DNA of 64,000 nt from Acidobacteriaceae bacterium. Its GTDB lineage: Bacteria > Acidobacteriota > Terriglobia > Terriglobales > Acidobacteriaceae. Below the pieces are notes generated by a model. That model was not told the origin of the DNA. It saw only the letters and a list, made by a program, of their open reading frames with translations, and made no database searches. Shown piece by piece: positions 16,048 to 24,615 of this stretch. Position 1 is the first letter of the stretch. Each line of letters starts with the position of its first letter. The stretch spans positions 434,001 through 498,000 of the forward strand of contig JAOAPC010000024.1 of assembly GCA_025462735.1 (NCBI GenBank). The letters run 5' to 3'. The position numbers and the translations under genes were made by a program.

Positions 16048-18759
16048 ATGAAGGCTCTTTACCGCATCTTCAGCACTAGCATTAGCATTCTCACTCTTTC
16101 AGCACTGATGTCAGGGCCGGTGCTCATGGCTCAAGTGCAAGAAGATCAGCAATACGATGCTCCTGACCAGAGCTACGATCAGCCGCAGTATGACGCCCAA
16201 GCCGACACTCAGCCGGCTACCCCCGATCCGCCTGCGCGTGCCGCTCGCCTGCAGTACATGAATGGCTCAATCTCCGTGCAGCCTCAGGGAACCGGCGATT
16301 GGGTTTCCGGAGAGATCAACCGGCCACTGACGGATTCAGACAACATCTGGGCTGACAAGAACTCACGTGCTGAACTCAGCGTGGGGACAGGCGTAATCCG
16401 CATTGACTCCGAAAGCAGTCTTACCCTGACCGACGTCGCCGAAAATATGGTGCAGTTGCAGCTCCACCAGGGGGCGCTAAATTTACACGTCCGCCGCTTA
16501 TACGACAACGAACGATATGAAGTGGACACGCCAAACCAGGCGTTCACAGTGTCGAAGCCGGGCGATTATCGTTTCGATGTCGATCCTGATGGCGATAAGA
16601 CTGTGGTCACGGTTTGGAGCGGCGAAGGTGAAGCCTCCGGAGATGGTCCGGCAGTGCGGGTTCGCGCCGGTCAGCAGGTGCGGTTCAGCAATGGCACTTC
16701 CATGACGGTGGACGTTCACGACGCGCCCGCCCCTGATTCATTCGACGAGTGGGCACGCAACCGCGATCAGCGGGGCGACAATTCCGAGTCTGCACGTTAC
16801 GTCTCGCCTGACGTTGTGGGTTCAGACGACCTCGACGAGTACGGCACCTGGCGCAATACTCCCGAGTACGGGCACGTATGGTCCCCGAGGGTGGATCCCG
16901 GGTGGGCGCCATACACCTCTGGTCACTGGGTTTGGGAAGACCCGTGGGGATGGAGCTGGGTTGATTATGAGCCGTGGGGATTCGCTCCCTTCCACTATGG
17001 CCGTTGGGTCTATGCCGGCGGCGGGTGGGGATGGGCTCCCGGTCCAATTTATGCTCGCCCGTACTATGCTCCCGCGCTGGTCGGCTGGTTTGGCGGCGAC
17101 TTCGGTGTCGGAGTCGGTTTCGGCGGAGGCTTCGGCTGGTGCCCGCTTGGGTTTGGTGAACCGTTTATCCCGTGGTATGGCGTAAGTCGCGGCTATTTCA
17201 ACCAAGTTAATATCACCAACACGCGCATCACCAACGTCAGCAATATCTACAATAACCACTTTGTGAACGGGCGCCTCAGCGCGCGCAACGGCTATCAGGC
17301 GCACTACGCGAACATGCACGCGCCGGGCGGATTCACCGCCGTCTCACGCAACACGCTGGTGAACTCGCTGTCGGTTAGCCGTAACAACATCCGGGTTTCG
17401 CCAAACGCCTTGAACCGGGTGAGCGCACTTCATTCGCCCGGCGTTGCCCCGACACGGGCCAGCATGATGGGATCGAGAGGAGCCCGGGCTGCAGTTCCAC
17501 CGCAACGGGCATTTGCCCGGCCGGTGGTAAGCCGGTCAACTCCTTCTGCTGGGAACCGCGGTTCGTTCAACGCGGGCGCTCGGGGCGCGAATGCAGGCAA
17601 TCTGGGAAGACCGGGTCCGGTCGGCGGAATGCAGCGCCCAATAAATGCTGGTACGCAGCAGCGTCCAACGCTCGGTGCCGCCAATCGCGGGCCGGGACTT
17701 AATAATCCTCGCTCCAATAATCCTGGGTTCCATAATGGACCCAATAATGCCGCCGGTTCCACTAATCGCGGGCCGGTATTCAATAATTCGCGAGGACCGC
17801 AGAACGGCTCAATGGGATCACGGTCCGTTCCGCGTCCTCCAACTGCAGGTGGTGGAAAGTCTGGCGGCCGGGGCATGAATGCGGGTTCAGTCAATTCGAA
17901 TTCGCGTCCGATCAATTCGCGACCCATGAATTCGCAACCGTCGGCGCCGCAAATGAGCTCGCGGAACAATGTGCCGCCTCCGTCATCTGGTGGTATGGGT
18001 CCAAGCCAGCCTTCCTTCTCGCAGCGCGGCGGTAGTCCGAATTTTCCGCGGCCTTCAAGTCCGCAGAGCTCACCTGCTCCGCGCTCGAATGAGCGAAACG
18101 GGCCAAGAGGTGCAGCCAGCGTCCCGCGCCCGTCGGGTGCAGTAACCCAGCGCGGATACTCATCGGGCCCAGATCGCGGAAGCTATTCCAGCCCACGTCC
18201 CTCGCCTTCATATCAGGCGAGCAACCGAGGTAGTTACGGCGGGGGTTCGTATAGCGGACCGTCTCCCAGCTCTGGTGGCGGATCTTATAGTCGTCCATCG
18301 TCACCTTCGTATGATCGAGGCTCTTCGGGACCCGGACGGTCCACTCCTTCATACGGTGGCGGTTCATATGGTCGTCCGTCGCCCCCGTCTGGCGGTGGAT
18401 CTTACGGTCGGCCTTCACCTTCGCAGGGTGGTGGCGCACACGGACGCACCATGTCGATGCCGTCATACGGTGGAGGAGGCTACGGTGGTAGCAGGGCTTC
18501 TTCTCCGTCCTATGGCGGAGGTAGGGTACCAGCCTACAGTGGTGGCGGCGGCGGCCGATCCATGCCGACGCCGTCGTACGGCGGCGGTGCTGGCCGCTCA
18601 GGTGGATTCGGAGGCGGTGGGCACGTCTCTTCTGGGGGAAGTTTTGGCGGAGGTGGTGGTCATAGCAGCGGTGGCGGAGGGGGCCATAGCGGCGGCGGTG
18701 GTGGTGGTGGTCACAACAGTGGTGGCAACGGTGGCGGAAGTGGACACGGACATCACTAA
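16048..18759 (+). CDS. Secreted FecR/DUF6600 protein with long Gly/Ser/Arg/Pro tail
   Basis: A 903-residue exported protein with a good ribosome binding site (GGGGGAGG) 4 bp before the ATG. After the signal peptide (residues 1-28) and an acidic Gln/Tyr/Asp-rich stretch comes a FecR-like domain (about 70-220: RAELSVGTGVIRIDSESSL, YEVDTPNQAFTVSKPGDYRF). A DUF6600 Trp-rich segment follows (about 262-345), with repeats of W-x-P-x-V and WGWSWVDYEPWGFAPFHYGRW. From about residue 470 the sequence is low-complexity: first Asn/Pro/Arg-rich, then repeats of SYGGGSYGRPSP type, ending in Gly/His (GGGHSGGGGGGGHNSGG). It is probably a surface or periplasmic structural protein. A strong terminator follows at 18784. 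Confidence 0.85.
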   Translation: MKALYRIFSTSISILTLSALMSGPVLMAQVQEDQQYDAPDQSYDQPQYDAQADTQPATPDPPARAARLQYMNGSISVQPQGTGDWVSGEINRPLTDSDNIWADKNSRAELSVGTGVIRIDSESSLTLTDVAENMVQLQLHQGALNLHVRRLYDNERYEVDTPNQAFTVSKPGDYRFDVDPDGDKTVVTVWSGEGEASGDGPAVRVRAGQQVRFSNGTSMTVDVHDAPAPDSFDEWARNRDQRGDNSESARYVSPDVVGSDDLDEYGTWRNTPEYGHVWSPRVDPGWAPYTSGHWVWEDPWGWSWVDYEPWGFAPFHYGRWVYAGGGWGWAPGPIYARPYYAPALVGWFGGDFGVGVGFGGGFGWCPLGFGEPFIPWYGVSRGYFNQVNITNTRITNVSNIYNNHFVNGRLSARNGYQAHYANMHAPGGFTAVSRNTLVNSLSVSRNNIRVSPNALNRVSALHSPGVAPTRASMMGSRGARAAVPPQRAFARPVVSRSTPSAGNRGSFNAGARGANAGNLGRPGPVGGMQRPINAGTQQRPTLGAANRGPGLNNPRSNNPGFHNGPNNAAGSTNRGPVFNNSRGPQNGSMGSRSVPRPPTAGGGKSGGRGMNAGSVNSNSRPINSRPMNSQPSAPQMSSRNNVPPPSSGGMGPSQPSFSQRGGSPNFPRPSSPQSSPAPRSNERNGPRGAASVPRPSGAVTQRGYSSGPDRGSYSSPRPSPSYQASNRGSYGGGSYSGPSPSSGGGSYSRPSSPSYDRGSSGPGRSTPSYGGGSYGRPSPPSGGGSYGRPSPSQGGGAHGRTMSMPSYGGGGYGGSRASSPSYGGGRVPAYSGGGGGRSMPTPSYGGGAGRSGGFGGGGHVSSGGSFGGGGGHSSGGGGGHSGGGGGGGHNSGGNGGGSGHGHH

Positions 18760-18783
18760 AAGAATAGTTGTCCAGAAAACTCA

Positions 18784-18811
18784 CGCCGCCTGCGGGCGGC
18801 GTTTCTCTTTT
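18784..18811 (+). terminator. Rho-independent terminator after the FecR/DUF6600 gene
   Basis: CGCCGCC and GGCGGCG form a 7-bp GC stem around a TGCG loop, followed by the T-rich tail TTTCTCTTTT. It lies 25 bp after the stop codon. Confidence 0.85.
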
Positions 18812-18828
18812 CAGTGGACCTCGTCAGC

Positions 18829-21057
18829 TTAGTGGCCCTCATCGCCAGCCGGGGCCAGGTCTGGAGTGTCCAGAGTCTGAGCCGTCTGTTTCTGCGGCAG
18901 GTCCGGTGGCGGCTGGAATTGTCCTGGATCTTTCCCGGCCAGTGCCGCGCTCATGAATTGCATCCAGATGGGAAGCGCTGCGCGCGCTCCGGTCTCCTTT
19001 GAGCCCAGCGATCTTCTCTCGTCATAACCGACCCACACCCCGGCCGTCATCGCTGGCGAGAACCCCACAAACCAGGCATCGGTGAAATCGTTCGTTGTGC
19101 CGGTCTTGCCACCGAGAGGGACCTTCAATTTGGTTGCCGCAACTCCTGTCCCGTGTTCCACCACAGCTTCCAGCATCGATGTCATAATGCGCGCGGTGCG
19201 AGAGCTGATGACGTCCTTCACTTCCGGATAATCTTCTTCCAGAACACGGCCGTCGTAATCTGTCACCTTGGTGACAAAGCGCGGGGCTAGTCGCACTCCA
19301 TCATCTGGAAAAACGCTGTACGCGGAGGTTTGCTCCATCAACGTCATCTCCGCTGCGCCCAGCGCAACCGGCAAATAGGGCGGCAGCGGGGAAGTGATAC
19401 CAAACTTGCGTGCGTACTCCTCGACCGTGCGAATACCAATTTTGTCAGCAAGTTTCAGCGCTGGAATATTTCGCGACTGCGAAAGCGCCCGGCGCAAAGT
19501 AATTGTGCCTTCGTATTTGTCGTCGAAGTTGTGCGGGAAATATTGCCCGGAGGCAGTTTGAAAGATCACCGGTGAATCGACGACGGTGTCATCTGGTGAA
19601 GCCCCTTGATCAATCACCGCCGTGTACACATATGGCTTGAACGAAGACCCCACCTGGCGCAGCGCCTGGGTCGCCCGATTGAACTTGGATAGATTGAAGT
19701 CGCGTCCGCCGACCATGGCGCGCACTTCACCGCTGAGATTGTCGATTGCCAACAATGCGCCCTGCACACCGGAGTCCTGTTCCAGACTTACTCGCGCTTT
19801 GCCTCCAGGCGCGAGCGATAATACTTTCACGTACACGATGTCTCCCGGAATCAGCAGGCGCGCCAATGGCTTTTTCGTCCAGGCGACATCCGCCTTCGTT
19901 AGAGTCGCAACGTAATTTCCAATTTTTATTCCCGCCGTGGTTGTGGCGACTGCGGTCACCAACCCGTGCATGTAACTGCCGGTAGCAAGTTGCTCATCCC
20001 AGTCGGGATTTTGATAGTGCTCGAGCGTCTGCCCTTCGAACAAAATATTTTCGAGATGCCCGTGCCAGCCATGGCGGCGCTCATAGGCAGCCAAACCGTC
20101 GAGCACGGCAGCGTTGGCCGCTGCCTGCAAATCCATATCCAGCGTGGTGTACACACGCAGGCCGCCCGCGTGGACCTGGTCGGCTCCGTACTTGCCCTCC
20201 AGATACTGCCGCACTTCTTCTACGAAATATGGGGCCAGTGAATTCGGATCATGTGCAACATTCAAGCCGAGCGCGGCTTTGCGGGCCGCGTCAGCTTGTG
20301 CAACGGTAATTTTCCCGTCCTCTAGCATTGCGTCGATGACGAGAGTGCGCCGGCGGAGAGCATGGTCTGCGTGGTTGATCGGCGAATAGTAAAGCGGGGA
20401 CTTCGGCAGCCCGGCGATCAGCGCCGCCTCAGGAAGCGTAAGCTGCCTGGCCGGCTTGCTGAAGTAATATTCCGGGGCCGCTTCGAACCCGTACACGCCG
20501 TGGCCCAGATAAATCTGATTGGCGTAGAGGGTGAGGATTTGTTGTTTGGTAAATCGCCGCTCGATCTGGATCGCGAGCAGGGCCTCCTGGATCTTGCGAT
20601 GGAACGACCGGTCAGGTGAGAGAAAAAGATTTCGCGCAAGCTGCATGGTGAGGGTGGAAGCTCCCTGCACTTTGCCGCCGGATTCAATGTCTCGGAATGC
20701 CGCTCCCGCGATGCGCCAAACATTGACCCCCCAGTGCCTGTAAAATTCTTTGTCTTCGATTGATACCAGCGCGTCGAGTAGCACCTTGGGGAAATCGTTG
20801 TAGGACGCGACTACGCGCCGCTGCAGGGCAAACGACCCGATGACGTTTCCATGAACGTCGTAAAGTTCGGTGCTCGAAATGGGGCGATAGTGTTCGAGCG
20901 CTTCGACCTGAGGAAGGTCGGTTGAATAGACCAGCAACAGCCCGCCGACCGCGCCGACCACAGCAGACGCCAGCACTAGCGCGCCAAAGATCAGCCGGCC
21001 AACCAGCCGCTTACGGCTCGTCTCTGCCGATCGCAGCTCTTCAAAAACTGCTTTCAT
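18829..21057 (-). CDS. Penicillin-binding protein 1A family (class A PBP)
   Basis: A 742-residue bifunctional peptidoglycan synthase. One N-terminal membrane helix (residues 22-46) anchors it. The GT51 glycosyltransferase domain has the catalytic EDKEFYRHWGVN, then GASTLTMQLARN and RRFTKQQILTLYANQIYLG. The transpeptidase domain carries the Ser-x-x-Lys motif in VGSSFKPYVY, S-x-N in LSQSRNIPA and KTGTTNDFTDAWFVG. All three active-site motifs are intact. It polymerises and cross-links murein on the outer face of the inner membrane. It converges on the FecR/DUF6600 gene, and the terminator at 18784 sits between them. Confidence 0.96.
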   Translation of the reverse strand: MKAVFEELRSAETSRKRLVGRLIFGALVLASAVVGAVGGLLLVYSTDLPQVEALEHYRPISSTELYDVHGNVIGSFALQRRVVASYNDFPKVLLDALVSIEDKEFYRHWGVNVWRIAGAAFRDIESGGKVQGASTLTMQLARNLFLSPDRSFHRKIQEALLAIQIERRFTKQQILTLYANQIYLGHGVYGFEAAPEYYFSKPARQLTLPEAALIAGLPKSPLYYSPINHADHALRRRTLVIDAMLEDGKITVAQADAARKAALGLNVAHDPNSLAPYFVEEVRQYLEGKYGADQVHAGGLRVYTTLDMDLQAAANAAVLDGLAAYERRHGWHGHLENILFEGQTLEHYQNPDWDEQLATGSYMHGLVTAVATTTAGIKIGNYVATLTKADVAWTKKPLARLLIPGDIVYVKVLSLAPGGKARVSLEQDSGVQGALLAIDNLSGEVRAMVGGRDFNLSKFNRATQALRQVGSSFKPYVYTAVIDQGASPDDTVVDSPVIFQTASGQYFPHNFDDKYEGTITLRRALSQSRNIPALKLADKIGIRTVEEYARKFGITSPLPPYLPVALGAAEMTLMEQTSAYSVFPDDGVRLAPRFVTKVTDYDGRVLEEDYPEVKDVISSRTARIMTSMLEAVVEHGTGVAATKLKVPLGGKTGTTNDFTDAWFVGFSPAMTAGVWVGYDERRSLGSKETGARAALPIWMQFMSAALAGKDPGQFQPPPDLPQKQTAQTLDTPDLAPAGDEGH

Positions 21058-21187
21058 GAAAGCTTGTGCTTAGGATAGCAGGAAGGAATCTCGATACGGC
21101 AGAGCTCCATTTTATGGGTTGTGAGTGTAATCACCTGGTTTCGGCAGTTGAGACCAAACTCTCGATGACCCGATCTTCGCTGCGCAT

Positions 21188-21922
21188 TCAGTCCGATGAA
21201 CTGTAGGCCGATACGATGGAGCACTTCCTGCAAAGGTGGAAGATCATCTGAACCCCACCATTGCCGACAAAGGTTTCATTAGCCGTCTGTCTCCAAGTAT
21301 CATTGCCACAAGCGTCGTTACAGATCGCTGCAAACAGCGGCATGTCACGACCACACTCAGGGCAATCTGTCTTAACGGGGTTGTAGATGAACGGGTATCC
21401 TCCCACCTGATGCCTTGGTTCATCCAGTCCGTCGCGAATAGCGACTTCCGCATCCGTCGATTGCCAGTATTGCCTGAGTTTCAGTTGATCGTCGGCGTCG
21501 ATAGACTCAAGTGATATTTGCCTATTCGGAAAAATTCCAGTGTACCCGTCGTATGGTCCCTCTAACCCGTGCTCAGCATCAGGTTGTCTTGGCGGAAGGT
21601 TCAGAATCTTGATCGAGCCATTCTTTTCAATTTTGTAACTGAAATTTCCAAATGGAATGCTGCACCTCCAGCAATAGACAAGATGGACGACCGAAAAGCG
21701 GTTCTGATCCAGATTGAGAATCGGGTCCTTCGCATGCAGCGAGAGAAGCCTTGTCAACGGCCTTTTGCAATTCGGACAAGAGCCACCAGCGACATCGTTC
21801 TCACCGCAAAAGTCATGGAGAACCTCCTTCGGGCCCGGATTGAAGTTCAACGAATGCCCCCATTCGGGATCGCCCGTAGGCTGATTCGGGTTCGTAGGTG
21901 CCCGATCGTTTTCGTTCGCCAT
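21188..21922 (-). CDS. Cysteine-rich DUF1963 (YwqG)-like protein
   Basis: A 244-residue soluble protein. The second half resembles the DUF1963/YwqG family: HQVGGYPFIYNP, then DCPECGRDMPLFAAI, then FVGNGGVQMIFHLCRKC. Additional cysteine pairs occur in GGSCPNCKRPL and YCWRC, so one or two zinc sites are likely. Function of the family is unknown. I chose the ATG at 21922 because GAGGA precedes it by 7 bp; a TTG six codons earlier keeps the same frame. It is not closely linked to a neighbour (131 bp from PBP1A). Confidence 0.65.
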   Translation of the reverse strand: MANENDRAPTNPNQPTGDPEWGHSLNFNPGPKEVLHDFCGENDVAGGSCPNCKRPLTRLLSLHAKDPILNLDQNRFSVVHLVYCWRCSIPFGNFSYKIEKNGSIKILNLPPRQPDAEHGLEGPYDGYTGIFPNRQISLESIDADDQLKLRQYWQSTDAEVAIRDGLDEPRHQVGGYPFIYNPVKTDCPECGRDMPLFAAICNDACGNDTWRQTANETFVGNGGVQMIFHLCRKCSIVSAYSSSD

Positions 21923-22129
21923 GATTTTTTCCTCGGTCAATAATAATCGAGCCGCCGATGCCAGTTGACGTTATATCGCCATTTCACAAGTTACGGAACA
22001 ATTCAGCGAATTCGTCACCAAAAGGCATTTTTGGACTGTATTTGAGGATGCGGAAAATAATTTGCTCAATTAGGCGGAGGGAGAACAACAAAGAACAGAG
22101 ATGAAAGAAACAGAAAACAGAAGGTCCAG

Positions 22130-22151
22130 GCACGGGCACGCTCGCCCGTGC
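22130..22151. repeat. Palindromic repeat after the S41 peptidase gene
   Basis: GCACGGGC and GCCCGTGC form an 8-bp stem, 10 bp past the stop codon of the S41 homologue. There is no T-run on either strand, so it is more likely a REP-like element than a terminator. Confidence 0.65.
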
Positions 22152-22161
22152 CAAATTTGCC

Positions 22162-23376
22162 TTACCCTTGGCGGCTCTTTAATACCTGAACGGCCTTATC
22201 CAGTTGCTCATCGTGCTCCGGCGCGGCCTTCTTTTGGATGTCAGAAGGAACTGCGTTCTCGTCCTCATCCGGAACAGCTCCATCGTCGGATACATCGGCA
22301 ACCACGATATTTGGCGTGACAGCGTTATCCTGGATTGCTTTGCCTTCGGGAGAATAATATTTCGCGATCGAAAGAATAAGCGCCCCACCATCCTGCAGCT
22401 CGATGAGCTTCTGCACCGATCCGTCGCCGAAGGTCTTATCGCCCACAACATCGCCGCGCGCGTTCTCGAGCACCGCCGCTGCCACGACTTCTGCCGGTCC
22501 CGCAGTCCCCTTGTTCACCAGCACAACCAGCGGTAGGGTTGTGATCGCCTTAGAAGGATCGGCGTTGAACGCCTCTCGCGGATATTTCTGCCCTTGCAGG
22601 TAAGTAATGGTCCCGTGGTTGAGGAACAGATTTGCGGTGGCGACCCCCTCCGCCTCATCCCCCTGAGCGCAATCACGCAAGTCGATGATCAGCTTTTTCG
22701 CGCCGGATTTTTGTAGCGACTTGATTCGGCTTGCGATCTCCTGAGACTTGCCCTTCGTCAACGCATCCACCCGGATTTGCGCAATGCCGTCCTCGAGCAT
22801 CTTGTCCTTGATCGGCGGAATCGTCACGATGTCACGAGTGACGACGACCTTTTGGGGCTCAGATCTGCGCGCCCGCACCACCGAGAAAGTTACGGTCGAG
22901 CCGGGCTCTCCCGTAAGCAGGCTACGAATCTCAGCCACAGACATCTCGCGCGTACTCTTGCTTTCAATCGCCTCTAGAATGTCGGTGTCTTGCAGGCCAG
23001 CTTTTTCCGCCGGACCGCCAGGAATCACTGACACCACCGACGCGTAGCCGAAGCGCTTCGAGATCGCCGCTCCAATATCACCCTTGGCGCCGATCTTGCG
23101 GGCTTTGTATCCCTTGTACTGCTCCGGGTTCAAGTAGCTGGAGTTCGAATCCAGAGACTCCAAAAGTCCATGCAGGGCGCCGTCGGTGACCGTGGGCAGG
23201 TTCGGGTCTTCCACATATTCGCTTCGCACCCGCGAAAGCACTTCGCTATAGACTTCCATCTGACGGTACGCGCCGTCATTATTCGAAGCGCGAACCCCAC
23301 GGATTTGCCCCGCCAGCGAGAAAAGCAGAACACCGGCCGACGCTACAAGAATGGCTGTTTTGATTTTTGTGGACAT
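22162..23376 (-). CDS. S41-family (C-terminal processing) peptidase homologue, active site apparently lost
   Basis: A 404-residue exported protein: signal anchor at residues 5-25, N-terminal helices, a PDZ domain (about 95-175: VVSVIPGGPAEKAGLQDTDILEAI) and a tail-specific protease domain. Active CtpA/Prc enzymes have x-A-S-A-S-E with the Ser nucleophile and, 25 residues on, a Lys in T-F-G-K-G. Here the two positions read GTAGPAE and TFGDGSVQ: Gly replaces Ser and Asp replaces Lys. The fold is otherwise well kept. It may act as a non-catalytic binding or regulatory protein. I chose the ATG at 23376 because GGGAG lies 4 bp upstream; an in-frame ATG at 23427 would add a hydrophilic stretch before the signal. 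Confidence 0.85.
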   Translation of the reverse strand: MSTKIKTAILVASAGVLLFSLAGQIRGVRASNNDGAYRQMEVYSEVLSRVRSEYVEDPNLPTVTDGALHGLLESLDSNSSYLNPEQYKGYKARKIGAKGDIGAAISKRFGYASVVSVIPGGPAEKAGLQDTDILEAIESKSTREMSVAEIRSLLTGEPGSTVTFSVVRARRSEPQKVVVTRDIVTIPPIKDKMLEDGIAQIRVDALTKGKSQEIASRIKSLQKSGAKKLIIDLRDCAQGDEAEGVATANLFLNHGTITYLQGQKYPREAFNADPSKAITTLPLVVLVNKGTAGPAEVVAAAVLENARGDVVGDKTFGDGSVQKLIELQDGGALILSIAKYYSPEGKAIQDNAVTPNIVVADVSDDGAVPDEDENAVPSDIQKKAAPEHDEQLDKAVQVLKSRQG

Positions 23377-23508
23377 CTGACTCCCGGAATGGCATGGGCC
23401 ACGCTCGCGCGTACCCGAGTGATCCAATTATATCTGGTTTGATGCGGCCCTTTGGAACTTCGGTGCATGGGAGATTATGGGCGGAAGATCGATTTTAGGC
23501 CACCCATC

Positions 23509-23679
23509 CTATGACTTCCAGGCTCCTGTTCTGAGCGAATTTACCCATTCGCGCAAAAGTTCAGCCTTTTCTCGCAGACGTGTCGCCAGAGGTTCCGGGG
23601 CTTTCTTGGCACGCTGTTCACAGTCAGCGGCCTGCTTCTTAAGCTCCTCAATCGTTGGATCGGGAGGAACTATCTTCAT
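23509..23679 (-). CDS. Small charged helical protein (56 residues)
   Basis: The minus strand encodes MKIVPPDPTIEELKKQAADC, then a charged helix with QRAKKAPEPLATRLREKAE and WVNSLRTGAWKS at the end. The sequence is amphipathic and rich in Glu, Lys, Ala and Leu, consistent with a real short helical protein rather than chance. It lies between the divergent S41 and DUF1080 genes. No strong ribosome binding site is visible. Function unknown. Confidence 0.5.
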   Translation of the reverse strand: MKIVPPDPTIEELKKQAADCEQRAKKAPEPLATRLREKAELLREWVNSLRTGAWKS

Positions 23680-23753
23680 ATTTGTGGATATTGTGCCATG
23701 AACTCAGCTATATAAGCTGTTCTAGTGTAATATTTCCGATTTCGAGGTGGCGT

Positions 23754-24410
23754 ATGTTCCGTTGGCTGGTCGCTCTCTGTATTGTGGCTCTTTTCTCTTC
23801 TGCCCACGCCCAAACTGACGACTGGAAGCAGCTTTTCGACGGCAAAGACCTGACCGGCTGGAAACATGTCGGCCCCGGTTACATGACTGTCGAGGATGGT
23901 CTGATTCGCACTCACGGCGGCATGGGACTGCTCTACTGGACCGGCGGTAAGCTCGGTGATTGCGTGATTCACGTGGTTTTCAAAATGCGCGACCACAATG
24001 ACAACTCTGGCGTATTTATCCGCATTCCGATCGAGCCGCGTGAAGAGTGGATGCCGGTGCATTACGGCTACGAAGTGCAGATCGACAATCAGCCGGAAGA
24101 CTCGAAAGAGGACGACTACCACGTCACCGCCGCCCTTTATTCCTTGACGAAACCGCTGGCACGTCCGGGTAAACCTGGCCCCGAATGGAACACTATGGAC
24201 ATCACGCTGGATGGGCCACACACCATCGTGGTTCTGAACGGGACAAAGGTGACCGATTACACCGAAGGCGAGCCAGTTCCGGAGAGGAAGTTCAAGTTTG
24301 AGCCACAGCGCGGGCCGCGTCCGAACGAAGGCTACATCGGCCTGCAAAACCACAGCGACAATGACATTGTCTTTTTCAAAGAAGTCGCGGTCAAGATGTT
24401 GAAGAAGTAG
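23754..24410 (+). CDS. Secreted DUF1080 (3-keto-disaccharide hydrolase-like) protein
   Basis: A 218-residue protein with a signal peptide (residues 1-19, ending SSAHAQ) and one concanavalin-like DUF1080 domain. Conserved features are WKQLFDGKDLTGWKHVGPG at the start, GDCVIHVVFKMRDHNDNSGVFIRIP, HYGYEVQIDN and GYIGLQNHSDNDIVFFKEVAVK at the end. The family includes 3-keto-disaccharide hydrolases that cleave oxidised sugars outside the cytoplasm. The start at 23754 is favoured by GAGGTG 4 bp upstream and by the signal peptide. The repeat cluster at 24411 begins immediately after the stop. Confidence 0.88.
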   Translation: MFRWLVALCIVALFSSAHAQTDDWKQLFDGKDLTGWKHVGPGYMTVEDGLIRTHGGMGLLYWTGGKLGDCVIHVVFKMRDHNDNSGVFIRIPIEPREEWMPVHYGYEVQIDNQPEDSKEDDYHVTAALYSLTKPLARPGKPGPEWNTMDITLDGPHTIVVLNGTKVTDYTEGEPVPERKFKFEPQRGPRPNEGYIGLQNHSDNDIVFFKEVAVKMLKK

Positions 24411-24606
24411 GTTTCAAGGTTTCAAAGTGGCAAGGTTTCAAAGGCTTCGATGCTTCAAAGCAGGAGTTTCGGGTTGCTGGAAAACCATTTCTAGAAACCT
24501 TGAAACTCCGAAACTTTGAAACCTGTGTTTTGGAAAACTTTGAAACTTAAAACGTTGAAACCTCGCTTTTGGAAACTTTGAAACCTTGAAACGTTGAAAC
24601 CTGTCT
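24411..24606. repeat. Cluster of GTTTCAAAG/CTTTGAAAC repeats
   Basis: About 195 bp built from short variants of GGTTTCAAAG on the first part and CTTTGAAACCTTGAAAC on the second. The halves are in opposite orientation and could form a long imperfect hairpin between the convergent DUF1080 and LolA-like genes. Related units lie at 1806-1893. Unit length varies and no unique spacers occur. Confidence 0.8.
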
Positions 24607-24615
24607 TTTGGAGCG

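Noticed and set aside
17912-18784. 290-codon minus-strand frame opposite the Gly/Ser tail of the FecR/DUF6600 gene
   Set aside because: It is the shadow of a repetitive coding sequence; it yields His/Arg-rich low complexity, and the sense gene has signal peptide, domains and terminator.
24411-24606. CRISPR array
   Set aside because: Repeat units vary in length and orientation, spacers are absent, and no cas gene is near.
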